Origin: Verrucomicrobiota bacterium
GTDB lineage: Bacteria > Verrucomicrobiota > Verrucomicrobiia > Verrucomicrobiales > Akkermansiaceae
Direction of reading: 5' to 3'
Assembly (NCBI GenBank): GCA_017301995.1
Contig: JAFLEH010000011.1
Location: 1-64,000, forward strand
DNA length: 64,000 nt
In this document: positions 1 to 9,535 of the stretch, in pieces
How positions within the stretch are numbered: the first letter of the stretch is position 1
Layout: the number at the start of each line of letters is the position of its first letter
Notes under the pieces: generated by a model
Seen by the model: the letters and a program-made list of their open reading frames with translations, nothing else
Databases searched by the model: none
What the model was told of the DNA's origin: nothing
Made by a program: the position numbers and the translations under genes

Positions 1-82
1 ATTCAAGATGAAGGGCTTGATCGGTTGTCAGCAATAGAGGTTGGGAAATCCGGGCCATGACTGGATCATAGCAGATACTGTG

Positions 83-266
83 CCAAATGCACAGTTATTT
101 CGCGAACGTTGCACTAGTGCATCGATTCGGAAGTTAGTGTGCATTTGATCTAGCTACGGATGCGCCTAGTGGCTGATTCGGCACGGTGTCTGCGACAGTT
201 TCTGGTGATGACGGATTTAATGCGCATAAATCCAAATGCACAGTTATTACGAGAAAGATGCACTAG
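83..266. repeat. 35-bp imperfect direct repeat flanking the 5' end of the first gene
   Basis: Copies lie at 83-117 and 232-266 and match at 31 of 35 positions by eye. Both begin with CCAAATGCACAGTTATT and end with TGCACTAG. The first copy runs into a perfect 12-bp palindrome, TGCACTAGTGCA, at 110-121. The second copy contains the only usable ATG of the long reading frame that follows (236) and runs into its coding sequence. Bases 1-235 hold no convincing gene. The repeat may be regulatory or may mark a rearrangement; the sequence does not decide between these. Confidence 0.7.
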
Positions 267-3200
267 GCTATGTCGTCTTCGGCTACAAGGCGGCCAACAA
301 TGTTTACACACAACCGTATTACCTAAACGGCGGCACGAGCAACGCGGGAGTGGCAAACACAAACAATCTCGCCAACCTTCCGTCCGGCGTCAGCATTACC
401 TGCGCGGACAGCAACATCGGTATGTGGTCGGGCAACGGCAATTTCGGCCAGATGCAGAATCCGGACGCGGGAAATACCTTGGACTCCACGCCCATCCTTG
501 CCAACTCGAACGGTCCGAGAACCTTCACGATCAGTCGGCCGTCGGACACTGGCTACCGGATCACGCTCATCACCGCATCCGGAGACGGCGCGAATGCCAC
601 CTTCTCGCCGAGCGTCAACGACGGCAGCGGGGCCGCCAGCACAAGCCATCAGCATACCGCAAATGGCGTGGTCTATCATGTGTTCGACGTCTCGCCCGGC
701 TCCGGCAACATAACCGTCGCCATGTCTGCTTCGGTCAATTGGAGTCTCACCGGCATCGCGTTCGACACCTATGTGGCGCCTCCAACAGGGCCGGATCTGG
801 TTTGGACGGGAGCTAACGGTGCGTGGGACACTTCAACCACGGGAAACTGGATGAAGGCGTCGGACAGCAGTGCGGCCGTGTTTTCGAACTCGCCACCCAA
901 TCCGGTACTGTTCAATGACACTGGTTCGGTCAAAGCGGTTGACATATCTTCCGGCGATGTGACCCCGGCCGGAACGACCTTCAACAGTGCGGCCGATTAC
1001 ACCGTCCAGGGAACCAATGGGATCGGCGGTCTGTTCGGTCTAACCAAGTCGGGGAGCGGCACGCTTGTTCTGGAGAATCCGAACACCTATGCCGGCCCGA
1101 CCAACATCAACGCTGGCACACTGCGGTTGTCCGGAGCCGGCAGCCTTGGAGGCGGTTCCTATGGTGGCTCCGTCACCAACAACGGGGAATTCTCATATTT
1201 GGGCGCCGGAACACAGACACTGTCGGGGACAATCTCGGGCAGTGGGCCGGTGATCCAGGGCGGCACCGGCACACTGCGCCTTGGCAATGCCAACACCTTC
1301 ACCGGAAATGTGACGGTTTCGGCAGGCACTCTGGCCGCCACGGTCGGCATGTCTTCGGCTGCCGCCACCTGCTTCGGGGATCTGACGGTCACCGGCAAAA
1401 CCATCACCGTCGGCAGTGGAGCGACACTCCGGCACGACAACAACGACCTTTATTTCAACGGATCCGGAAACCATGACGCCGCCAAGGTTGCCATCATCCT
1501 CGATGGCGGCACCATGAATACCGGCAGCTACTATTCCGCGATCAAAACGCTGGATCTCCATAGCGGTGCCACGGTCACGGGAACCAACGGCGTAGTCAAC
1601 CCGTTCCGCTCGCTAGCCTTGTGCGGAACGGTCACCTGCGCCGGCGGAACGGGCGTTGTATCGACGATGACCGCTCCCGGCGCCAGCGGGGGATTCCATT
1701 TGGGGCACTCGGCTTTCGGGGTTTCCGGCACGACGTTCCATGTCGATGCGGCTAGCGGCGGATTGGATGTTCCCGGTCCGCTGGTGAACCAATCCAATTC
1801 GATGGCGGCCGGATCGCTCACCAAGACCGGTGACGGCATCCTGACCTTGAGCGGTTCGACCTCCCATAGTTACACGGGAGCCACCACCGTCAACGCGGGC
1901 ACACTTTCGGTCACAGGAACCCTGGCAAGCTCCACCGCCGGGGTTACCGTCAACAATTCCGCGACCCTAACGGGAAATGGATTCATCAACCGCCCGGTCA
2001 CAATCAACAGCGGTGGCAATCTGACCCCGGGCGGTCCGGCAATCGACATTCTTTCCACCGGAGATCTGATGTTGGCGGCGGGTAGCAAGACTGTTTGCCA
2101 GATCGACAAGTCCGGTGGGGTGACCACCCAGGATCTGCTCGACACAACCGCGGTCACCTATGGAGGGACGCTTGAGGTGGTTGCGACCGGCGAGCCAATC
2201 GTGCTGGGCGACACGTTCAAGTTGTTCAACGCGGGCACGACCTACACGGGGGCGTTTTCATCCACCAGTCTGCCGGTTCTAACCGGAGGATTGCAGTGGG
2301 ATCTTTCCAATCTGATCGTGGATGGTACCATTACCGTGGTCAATACCGCGGCCGCGCCGGTCTTCAATCCATCGTCCGGGGGCTACATCGGGGCGACCTC
2401 CGTCACAATGACCTCGTCGCCGGGAACAACCATCCACTACACCAATGATGGCACCGATCCCAAAACATCCGGTACCGTGATTTCCGGGGCGAGCCCTTTG
2501 ATTGCGAATATTCCGACCGATACCGAGACCGTCACGCTCACCGCCTATGCCAGCCAATCCGGTTTTGGCGACAGCACCAATGTGAGCGCGACCTACTCGA
2601 CGATCACCACCCCGGTCTGGAATGTGGATGACAACGGCGATTGGTCGGATACCACCAAGTGGAAATACGGTGTGGTGGCCAGCGGAGCCGGAGCTACGGC
2701 CGATTTCAATACGACCGCCCAAAGCACCGACACCATCATCACGCTCGACGGCAGCAGAACCATCGGCTTGCTTGTGGTGGGCAATGCCAATCCTTTCAAC
2801 TGGACCCTGAATGGCTCGGGCGGCAGCGTGCTGACTCTGGCGGCACCGGGCACGCCGGTCATCGATGTCACCAGCCAGACGGCAAGCATTGGTGCGCCCG
2901 TCTCGGGCAGCCAGGGGTTCGGTAAGACCGGTGATGGCACCCTTCGTCTGACCCATGGCGAAAGCGACTACACCGGCGATCTGACGGTATCCGGAGGCGC
3001 GCTTGTCGCGATCGGTTCCACGGGAGGCATCAACCCGACGCGGGGATCACTTGGAAATCCACGCGTCGTGCGCAACATCACCGTGGGCGCGGGTTCGACC
3101 CTGAGTTTCGGTGCGCACGACATCCTCGGAAATCACAACTCCGATCCACTGGCCACGCTGGTTGTGGAAAATGGCGGAACCGTCACCAGCACCGGCAATA

Positions 3201-4234
3201 TCTTCACGGTGCTCGGCCCCGTGACACTGGGTGGTGGAACGATTCACGGCCAGGATGGAGCGAATGCCACTTTTCCGTCGTTCGGGCTCAAGGGCTCCGT
3301 CACCGCCCTCACCGGCACCTCCTCGCTGATGTCGGCATCCGGAACAAACGGAGCCTATCACCTTGGCGACGGGCTGGTCACCGGAACGGTGTTCGATACC
3401 GTAGGCACCGGAGTTCTCGAGATATCCGGACAACTCCGCGACGGACGGGAGTCTAACTACACCGTTCGCCCGAGTGATCTCACCAAAACCGGATCGGGCA
3501 CGCTGACCCTCTCGGGCATCAACACCTACACCGGGAACACAACCGTCAACGCCGGCACGCTGGCGGTCGCCGACAACGCCCAACTGCGCTTCGTCATCGG
3601 CGACACCAGTGGGGTTTCCAACCAACTGTCAGGTGCCGGAACGGTCACGTTGGACGGCGACTTCGCCATTGACACCACCGCGGCCGGGGCCCTGACATCG
3701 GGAACGTGGTTGTTGGAAAACGTGCCCGGATTGACAGGCGGATATGGCGCGACTTTCAGTGTGGTTGAACCGGATGGAACGCCGTGGACGAACGCCGGAT
3801 CCAACAAATGGACCAAGGATGCCGGCTCCGGCAGAACCTGGACATTTGACGAAACCACCGGCACTCTGACGCTCGCGGCCGGAGCGAACTTCGCGTCATG
3901 GGCATCCGCGAACGGCGTCACCGGCGGTCCCAACGGGGATTCCGATCTGGATGGCATTCCCAATCTGGTCGAATACGCGCTCAATTTGAACCCGGCGGCG
4001 TCGGACGGCTCCGCAGGCACATTCGGCGGCAATGTGCTGAGTTTCACCAAACGGGCCGAGGCCGCCACCAACGGGGACGTGACATATTCGATCCAGGAGT
4101 CCGACGACCTCGGCATCACGGACGCCTGGACCACCGCCACCCCGACCACCGACACTGCCACCACCATTTCCTACACGCTGCCGGTCGGCGGGACCAAGAA
4201 ATTCGCGCGGCTGGTCATCACCCAGAATCCCTGA
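236..4234 (+). CDS. Autotransporter-associated beta-strand repeat protein, possibly 5'-truncated
   Basis: Large (1332 aa) Gly/Thr/Ser/Asn-rich, presumably extracellular protein. Passenger-associated beta-strand repeats of the type LTKTGSGTLTLSG...TYTG...TTVNAGTL are visible near residues 265-300, 340-370, 525-560, 895-925 and 1080-1115. A chitobiase/hexosaminidase C-terminal-like domain (IHYTNDGTDP motif) sits at about 705-792. The last ~115 residues form the tail common in verrucomicrobial secreted proteins (GIPNLVEYALNLNP, then SDDLGITDAW). There is no PEP-CTERM anchor. Oddly, the N-terminus (MHSYYEKDALGY) has no signal peptide. An in-frame TAA lies at 227-229, only two codons upstream, and the start lies within a direct repeat, so the original secretion signal may have been lost. 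A surface-adhesive or structural role is inferred only from the repeats. Confidence 0.85.
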   Translation: MHSYYEKDALGYVVFGYKAANNVYTQPYYLNGGTSNAGVANTNNLANLPSGVSITCADSNIGMWSGNGNFGQMQNPDAGNTLDSTPILANSNGPRTFTISRPSDTGYRITLITASGDGANATFSPSVNDGSGAASTSHQHTANGVVYHVFDVSPGSGNITVAMSASVNWSLTGIAFDTYVAPPTGPDLVWTGANGAWDTSTTGNWMKASDSSAAVFSNSPPNPVLFNDTGSVKAVDISSGDVTPAGTTFNSAADYTVQGTNGIGGLFGLTKSGSGTLVLENPNTYAGPTNINAGTLRLSGAGSLGGGSYGGSVTNNGEFSYLGAGTQTLSGTISGSGPVIQGGTGTLRLGNANTFTGNVTVSAGTLAATVGMSSAAATCFGDLTVTGKTITVGSGATLRHDNNDLYFNGSGNHDAAKVAIILDGGTMNTGSYYSAIKTLDLHSGATVTGTNGVVNPFRSLALCGTVTCAGGTGVVSTMTAPGASGGFHLGHSAFGVSGTTFHVDAASGGLDVPGPLVNQSNSMAAGSLTKTGDGILTLSGSTSHSYTGATTVNAGTLSVTGTLASSTAGVTVNNSATLTGNGFINRPVTINSGGNLTPGGPAIDILSTGDLMLAAGSKTVCQIDKSGGVTTQDLLDTTAVTYGGTLEVVATGEPIVLGDTFKLFNAGTTYTGAFSSTSLPVLTGGLQWDLSNLIVDGTITVVNTAAAPVFNPSSGGYIGATSVTMTSSPGTTIHYTNDGTDPKTSGTVISGASPLIANIPTDTETVTLTAYASQSGFGDSTNVSATYSTITTPVWNVDDNGDWSDTTKWKYGVVASGAGATADFNTTAQSTDTIITLDGSRTIGLLVVGNANPFNWTLNGSGGSVLTLAAPGTPVIDVTSQTASIGAPVSGSQGFGKTGDGTLRLTHGESDYTGDLTVSGGALVAIGSTGGINPTRGSLGNPRVVRNITVGAGSTLSFGAHDILGNHNSDPLATLVVENGGTVTSTGNIFTVLGPVTLGGGTIHGQDGANATFPSFGLKGSVTALTGTSSLMSASGTNGAYHLGDGLVTGTVFDTVGTGVLEISGQLRDGRESNYTVRPSDLTKTGSGTLTLSGINTYTGNTTVNAGTLAVADNAQLRFVIGDTSGVSNQLSGAGTVTLDGDFAIDTTAAGALTSGTWLLENVPGLTGGYGATFSVVEPDGTPWTNAGSNKWTKDAGSGRTWTFDETTGTLTLAAGANFASWASANGVTGGPNGDSDLDGIPNLVEYALNLNPAASDGSAGTFGGNVLSFTKRAEAATNGDVTYSIQESDDLGITDAWTTATPTTDTATTISYTLPVGGTKKFARLVITQNP

Positions 4235-4336
4235 ACCTGTATGTTTTGATGACATCCCGAAATGGCTCGGGCGGTTGACGCCGTGCCGCCACATTCACAC
4301 CCACACCGAACCACCGAACAAGAAACCAACCAATAT

Positions 4337-5086
4337 ATGAAACCGAAATCCTATTTGATCCTCACAGCAGGGTTGCTGGCTCTTGCCGCAGCCGCGCGCG
4401 CCGCAACTGTCACATACGTCGGCTCCGTCGAGGGCGTCCAAGTGACAGAGTGGCGGACCACGACCACGGTCAAATCACTCGACATTGATGGCGATAACCA
4501 ATACGGCACCTATGGAGCGGTTACGTGGACTGTCGGCAGCACCGGCGAGCAGCCCCTGACATCCTCGAATCCCGGCTGGGCGTATGGAGCGGGCGTCAGC
4601 TATGGCGAGTTTATCAATGGTGCGTACGCGGATATTGACCATGTGACGAGCCCAGGCAACAACTCGGATACCGGAATCTACGCAGTTCAATGGGGCGGCA
4701 CTTTCATCTTCGAAATGACCGGCAACGCCTCCACCTATACGGGAATGACGGTGCGTGTCGGCTTCATGGCGGATGTGTTGTCACCGGCCGAATGGGCCGC
4801 AGACAATAGCAAGACCTTCCGCTTGCTACAGACCACCGGTGGTTCCGGCGATAGTGGCACGATCAGTCTGCGGGGTGGATCCGCAGGCAACGGAGTGCCG
4901 GAAATGTATTTCTTCGACATCTCCGGCCTCACCGCCGGAAATCGCTTCCAGATAGTGACGGATGCTCCTGGAAACGGAGGTCAGCCCGGCTACATCGGAT
5001 CGGTATCCTGGGACGTCGTTCCGGAACCATCCGCCGCACTGTTGGGCGGAGTCGGATTGTTGGGACTGCTGCGCCGCAGACGCTGA
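4337..5086 (+). CDS. PEP-CTERM sorting domain protein
   Basis: 249-aa secreted protein. The ATG at 4337 is preferred over an in-frame ATG at 4262 because it places a clean signal peptide (MKPKSYLILTAGLLALAAA, cleavage after ARA) at the N-terminus. The C-terminus has the classical tripartite sorting signal: VPEPSAALL, a hydrophobic Gly/Leu segment, and a final RRRR. Such proteins are processed by an exosortase and attached to or released at the cell surface. No exosortase gene is in this window. The body of the protein resembles no enzyme I recognise. It follows the beta-strand protein by about 100 bases and may be co-expressed with it. Confidence 0.88.
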   Translation: MKPKSYLILTAGLLALAAAARAATVTYVGSVEGVQVTEWRTTTTVKSLDIDGDNQYGTYGAVTWTVGSTGEQPLTSSNPGWAYGAGVSYGEFINGAYADIDHVTSPGNNSDTGIYAVQWGGTFIFEMTGNASTYTGMTVRVGFMADVLSPAEWAADNSKTFRLLQTTGGSGDSGTISLRGGSAGNGVPEMYFFDISGLTAGNRFQIVTDAPGNGGQPGYIGSVSWDVVPEPSAALLGGVGLLGLLRRRR

Positions 5087-5238
5087 ACGGTCCGTTGGAA
5101 GCCGCGCGGCTGGTCCGGTTGGTATCAGCACGCCGCAACCTAACACCTATGATTTGCGACGGCATCGTTGCTCCGGTGGAGGCCGGACGCCGGTGTCAGG
5201 TAGCGTTGTTTCAAAATGATTTGTGAAACGCAAAGCCC

Positions 5239-8200
5239 ATGGCATTAGGACTGTCGATCTATCGATTCGGCGCTCCCCCGCGTCCGAATGCGGACGGCGG
5301 GCGCGGCTTCGCGTTGGTCGTCACACTTTCGTTGATGGTGCTGCTGGCGCTGTTGGCGGTTGGGCTGCTCACGCTCGGTTCGGTAGCCCTGCGGGCCGCC
5401 GGGCAGGGCAAGGACCTGGCGGTCGCGAGGGCGAACGCTCGGTTGGGATTGCTGTTGGCCATCGGCGAACTGCAGCGGGAGGCCGGTCCGGACCAAAGGA
5501 TCACCGCGTCCGCCGCCGTGCTGGCGGGCGACGCTTCCGGGCGGGATCCCGGTTCGGCGTCGTTTGATCCGCGGACGGTGGACGGCTCGTTCCGGAATCC
5601 CCGATGGATGGGAACCTGGGATTCGTGGACCACATGGATGAACAACATGCGGTTCGACCAGACCTATCAGGCGGGCCGCCGTTCGAAGTTCCGCCGCTGG
5701 CTCGTGTCGTCCGCCGACTCCTCCAAACTGGGGGAACAGCGTGTGGCGGCCAATGGGCTACCCGATCTGGAAATGATCGGTTTGGTTGGTTCGGGGACAT
5801 TGGGTGCAGGCGCCAGCCGCGCCGACCGGGTGGAGGCTCCGCTGGTGAAGGTGAGGGCGGGCGGCTCGGGCGGACTTGCCTGGTGGGTATCCGGTGACAA
5901 CCAGCGCGCGCTCATCCGGGACACCGGCGGCGCCGGAGACCGCCAACCGACGATCGCCGGGAGCGCGGACCGGTTGGCAGGCCGTCCCCAGGCGGGAACC
6001 GGCCTGATAGATGATCTGGCCGATGTCGCCACGGATCCGCGGGAACTCGGGAAATGCCCGACGGTTTCCACCCTTGCGGTCACGGCGGACGGTCTCCGGG
6101 ACGCGGTAAGGAGGCATTTCCACGATCTGACGGCATATAGCGTGGGTCAGCCGGTCAACGTGCGCGACGGACGCCTGAAATACGACCTGAATCTTCTGTT
6201 GGAACGCTCCGACCTGCCATCGGAATACGGAACCTTCCGCCGCGCGAACCCCGGCGGCTCCATCGTTCCGATCCGGGATCATTCCAATCTCGGGCCCGCG
6301 CCCCAATACCCCCAGAACATCAATCTCACATCTTGGTACAAGCTGCACCAGTTCTATCAGCTCGCGCTGGGCCGGTCCGCTCCCGGCGCCGAAGAATCGG
6401 CGGCCGACTGCAATCCGATCGCATTCAAGCCGGGCCTGTGGTGGAGCGGAACATCGCCGGCGGTGAATTTCAATTGGGAGATCCAGAACCTCGACTACTT
6501 CGGCTGGGGCCGCACTCCGATCGTGTCGCGGCTGATGGTCGTGTTCAGCCTGCGCCGCGAGGCATCCCGCACCGATCCGGCCCGCTTCGCGTTCCGGATG
6601 TCCTACAATCCGGTGATGGTGCTGTGGAATCCGTACAATGTGACGCTGCACTCGCCGCCGCTCTGGATGGCGTTCACTCCGGGCGGCCTCCAGTTCAAAT
6701 CGTATCGCAACGGCACGGCCGACGGGGATTGGCAGCCGCTGGCCCGCGACGCGAAAAGCGAGGGAACCGCCGGTTCGGGCGGCTTGTTTGATGTCGAGGT
6801 CAGGCAGTCGTCCGCCAATGCCGCGCAGCCGATCATCCTGCTGCCGGGCGAGACCCGGATCTTTTCCGCGAAGGATCCCGCCGCCAATACCCAACAGCGG
6901 ATCCTGCTGACTCCGGGCTACAAAACCCCGGCGGACAATGGCGGATTCGATATCACGTTGCCGGGTTTGGACAACGTGGCGTCCGGAACCGGCGTCGAGA
7001 TCGCGATGCGGCTCTCCGACCAACGGACCGACCACGGCGGGCAGTATCAGATGTATTGGACCGTGCGCAACGCTCTGACGGGCGAAAGCCAGCGTTTCAA
7101 TGAAGTGGCGGCCAATCCGGTGCGCGATGGGGTTCCTCTAACCATCATTCCCGACAGCGCCGGGAAGCGGATCGCATTTTCCGCCAACACCACGCGGTTG
7201 CCCTTCGCCTCGTTCGAGTTTGTCCTCAAGTCCGGCGAGGACCTGCGCAACCGGGCCGCGGAGTATCAGGCCCTGGACACGCGCTGCAAAAACTTCATCC
7301 ACGCCAAACCCTGGAACAACCGGGCGATGTACGGAGAGGCCACCAACCGGATGAAAGCCATGGCGCAGTATGACGTGCATGTCGAGGCCGGCTCGGGCAA
7401 CCAGCTCAATCCGGACTACGAGAAAAGCACCAACCGCGCCTATCTGGGCAGCGCGGTTTCGTTAGGGAACGGCGACTATCCGGGGCAGACGCGCGCGATT
7501 CTGGCCGAGATCCCGCTGGTCGCGCCGGTCTCGCTCGCCGCTTTCGATCATTTCCGTCTCAACCCCGGCGACACCCGGGATTTCGCAACGGGACGCCACC
7601 TGTGGGACATTTCCACCAATGACGGTCTCGGAATCGGATCGTCGTTCGCCAATCCGCTGATCCCCGGCAACGCGATCTATGCGGACGTCGCGGATGCCGC
7701 CTGCCGGGGCACGCCGGTGCAGATGAAACTGATCCGCGACTATTACGATCATGTGTTCCTCAACAACGACGCGCTGTGGGACCGTTGGTTCTGCTCCGGT
7801 GTTTCCACCCGCACTCCTCCCGCGGCCGAGACCGCCCGGAGCGCGCGTGTTGCGCTGGAGGATTTTCTAACCGATGGCGCGCCCCTGCCGGTGGCGTGCC
7901 ACGTCGTGGACGAACGGCAGACCGGAGACCCGCGGGATGTGTTGGGGCGCCTGTTCTCACGCACCGTCCCCGCCGCGGACGCCCACCGGAAGATCGCGCG
8001 CCACCTCAACATCCTCGGCGCGTTCAATGTCAACTCGAACTCGGTGGACGCGTGGAAAGCCGTACTCGGAGGACTCCGGGAGGAGCGCATCCGGTATATG
8101 GATCCCTCCGCGGGAACCATCCGGCAGACGGACGTGCCGGATGGAAGCGCCGTGGTCACGCGCTTCGCCCTGCCATGCGGCTCCGCCGAGGGCGCGGACG

Positions 8201-8823
8201 CCGGCGATCCCGCGGCATGGGGTGGTCCGCGCTACCTAACCGAAGAACAGACCGAACGCCTGGCCCGCGAATGCGTCCGGCAGGTGAAATTGCGCGGACC
8301 GTTCCTCAACATGGCCGACTTCGTGAACCGCCGCCTGGCCAACGATGAAACCGGCCTGTGCGGCGCGCTTCAGGCGGCCATCGATTGGGATGAGTTCAAC
8401 CACAACAGCCCCGGAGGAAATGCCAACGAATCCATCAACGGGCGGTTCAAACGCCGAGACGACATGATCACGACCGATCAGCTTTCAACCTGGCGCCTCG
8501 GCTTTCCCAAGGCGGGAGCCGGATCCCGCTGGACGGGGATTCCGGGCTACGTTACCCAGGCCGACCTGCTCAGGCGGCTGGGCAACGGCATTGCTGTTAG
8601 GGATGACACCTTCACGATCCGCGCATACGGCGAGGCCCGCGCCGCCAACGGAACCGTTTCCGCGAGAGCGTGGTGCGAGGCCGTGGTGGTCCGCGCCAAG
8701 GACTACGTCAGTCCGGAGAACGATGCCGAGATTCCCGCGTCCGGCCTCAACCGGCTCAACCGGATGTTAGGACGCCGCTTCGAAACCGTCACATTCCGTT
8801 GGCTGTCTTCCGATGAAATCTGA
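5239..8823 (+). CDS. vccA: Verru_Chthon cassette protein A
   Basis: 1194 aa. The N-terminal region has a basic stretch followed by a prepilin-like hydrophobic helix (RGFALVVTLSLMVLLALLAV), then the A-R-A-N-A-R-L-G-L-L-L-A-I-G-E-L-Q segment and GPDQRITA. This is the signature of Verru_Chthon cassette protein A, a family known only from Verrucomicrobia. In sequenced relatives it is usually followed by pseudopilin-like partners B, C and D; none is seen here. The helix suggests a type IV pilin/type II secretion-like export route. The next gene starts 11 bases before this one ends, so the two are coupled. Length and N-terminus make the family call secure; the molecular function is unknown. Confidence 0.88.
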   Translation: MALGLSIYRFGAPPRPNADGGRGFALVVTLSLMVLLALLAVGLLTLGSVALRAAGQGKDLAVARANARLGLLLAIGELQREAGPDQRITASAAVLAGDASGRDPGSASFDPRTVDGSFRNPRWMGTWDSWTTWMNNMRFDQTYQAGRRSKFRRWLVSSADSSKLGEQRVAANGLPDLEMIGLVGSGTLGAGASRADRVEAPLVKVRAGGSGGLAWWVSGDNQRALIRDTGGAGDRQPTIAGSADRLAGRPQAGTGLIDDLADVATDPRELGKCPTVSTLAVTADGLRDAVRRHFHDLTAYSVGQPVNVRDGRLKYDLNLLLERSDLPSEYGTFRRANPGGSIVPIRDHSNLGPAPQYPQNINLTSWYKLHQFYQLALGRSAPGAEESAADCNPIAFKPGLWWSGTSPAVNFNWEIQNLDYFGWGRTPIVSRLMVVFSLRREASRTDPARFAFRMSYNPVMVLWNPYNVTLHSPPLWMAFTPGGLQFKSYRNGTADGDWQPLARDAKSEGTAGSGGLFDVEVRQSSANAAQPIILLPGETRIFSAKDPAANTQQRILLTPGYKTPADNGGFDITLPGLDNVASGTGVEIAMRLSDQRTDHGGQYQMYWTVRNALTGESQRFNEVAANPVRDGVPLTIIPDSAGKRIAFSANTTRLPFASFEFVLKSGEDLRNRAAEYQALDTRCKNFIHAKPWNNRAMYGEATNRMKAMAQYDVHVEAGSGNQLNPDYEKSTNRAYLGSAVSLGNGDYPGQTRAILAEIPLVAPVSLAAFDHFRLNPGDTRDFATGRHLWDISTNDGLGIGSSFANPLIPGNAIYADVADAACRGTPVQMKLIRDYYDHVFLNNDALWDRWFCSGVSTRTPPAAETARSARVALEDFLTDGAPLPVACHVVDERQTGDPRDVLGRLFSRTVPAADAHRKIARHLNILGAFNVNSNSVDAWKAVLGGLREERIRYMDPSAGTIRQTDVPDGSAVVTRFALPCGSAEGADAGDPAAWGGPRYLTEEQTERLARECVRQVKLRGPFLNMADFVNRRLANDETGLCGALQAAIDWDEFNHNSPGGNANESINGRFKRRDDMITTDQLSTWRLGFPKAGAGSRWTGIPGYVTQADLLRRLGNGIAVRDDTFTIRAYGEARAANGTVSARAWCEAVVVRAKDYVSPENDAEIPASGLNRLNRMLGRRFETVTFRWLSSDEI

Positions 8824-9535
8824 TCCTCCAATCTTCCGGAACCATCGCAAATCCATGCTCGCCGGGTGTTTGGCCGCCTGCGCGCTGGCAACCGCGGCGG
8901 GCCGTGCCGAAGCCGCGGATGATTCGGTCAGCGTGTCGGTTTCGGTCGCCACCCTGGCAATCAGCGGAGACATCGCCGAAGTCCGTACGCCGCTCGCGAA
9001 CGAGGCCGGCACGGGCGGCGGAAAATGGCTGGATATGAAACTCAATGAAAATTCCCTGACCGGCCCCTATCGGTATCATGGCGCACCGGTTCTGCGGCTA
9101 TACGGATTGCAGGACCCGCCCGGCAAACCGCTCGCAGAAGCGAAGCTGCCGGAGGGCTCAGCCAACCTGATCCTCGTCCTGCTGCCGAATCCCGGAGGCT
9201 ACCGGGCGCTCGCCATCCCGGAATCCGAAGCGCCGGAGGGCAGTTTCTTCGTGATGAACTTCTCACCGTTTCCCGTCGCCGTCGAACTGGCCGGAAAGCG
9301 CGAGATCCTCAAACCCGGCGGACGGGCTTCGATGCCCGGAGGCCGCGGCGAGGATCAGGAGGTGCGGATTCATGCCGTCATCAACGGCAAGCCCGCGCTC
9401 GTCAGGTCCACATCGTGGCGCCTTGACGCCAACCAGCGCGAAATGGTGTTCTTCCATACGCCGCCGGGAACCGGCAGGGTTGCCGCCAAGCACATCCTCT
9501 CAACCCGTCCCGAGCCACCGGCTCCCGCCCCATGA
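8813..9535 (+). CDS. Small secreted protein of the VccA operon, unknown function
   Basis: 240 aa. After an N-terminal basic region (MKSDPPIFRNHRKS) comes a hydrophobic signal segment (MLAGCLAACALATAAG) ending near AEA, then a Ser/Val-rich start of the mature protein. The rest shows alternating short beta segments, with a Pro-rich end (RPEPPAPAP). No enzymatic motif is visible. It overlaps the end of vccA by 11 bases and the start of the next gene by the ATGA tetranucleotide, so the three genes form one translationally coupled unit. This implies a role linked to VccA or to secretion of the giant lamin-tail protein. The start could instead lie at the internal ATG before LAGCLAAC. Confidence 0.75.
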   Translation: MKSDPPIFRNHRKSMLAGCLAACALATAAGRAEAADDSVSVSVSVATLAISGDIAEVRTPLANEAGTGGGKWLDMKLNENSLTGPYRYHGAPVLRLYGLQDPPGKPLAEAKLPEGSANLILVLLPNPGGYRALAIPESEAPEGSFFVMNFSPFPVAVELAGKREILKPGGRASMPGGRGEDQEVRIHAVINGKPALVRSTSWRLDANQREMVFFHTPPGTGRVAAKHILSTRPEPPAPAP

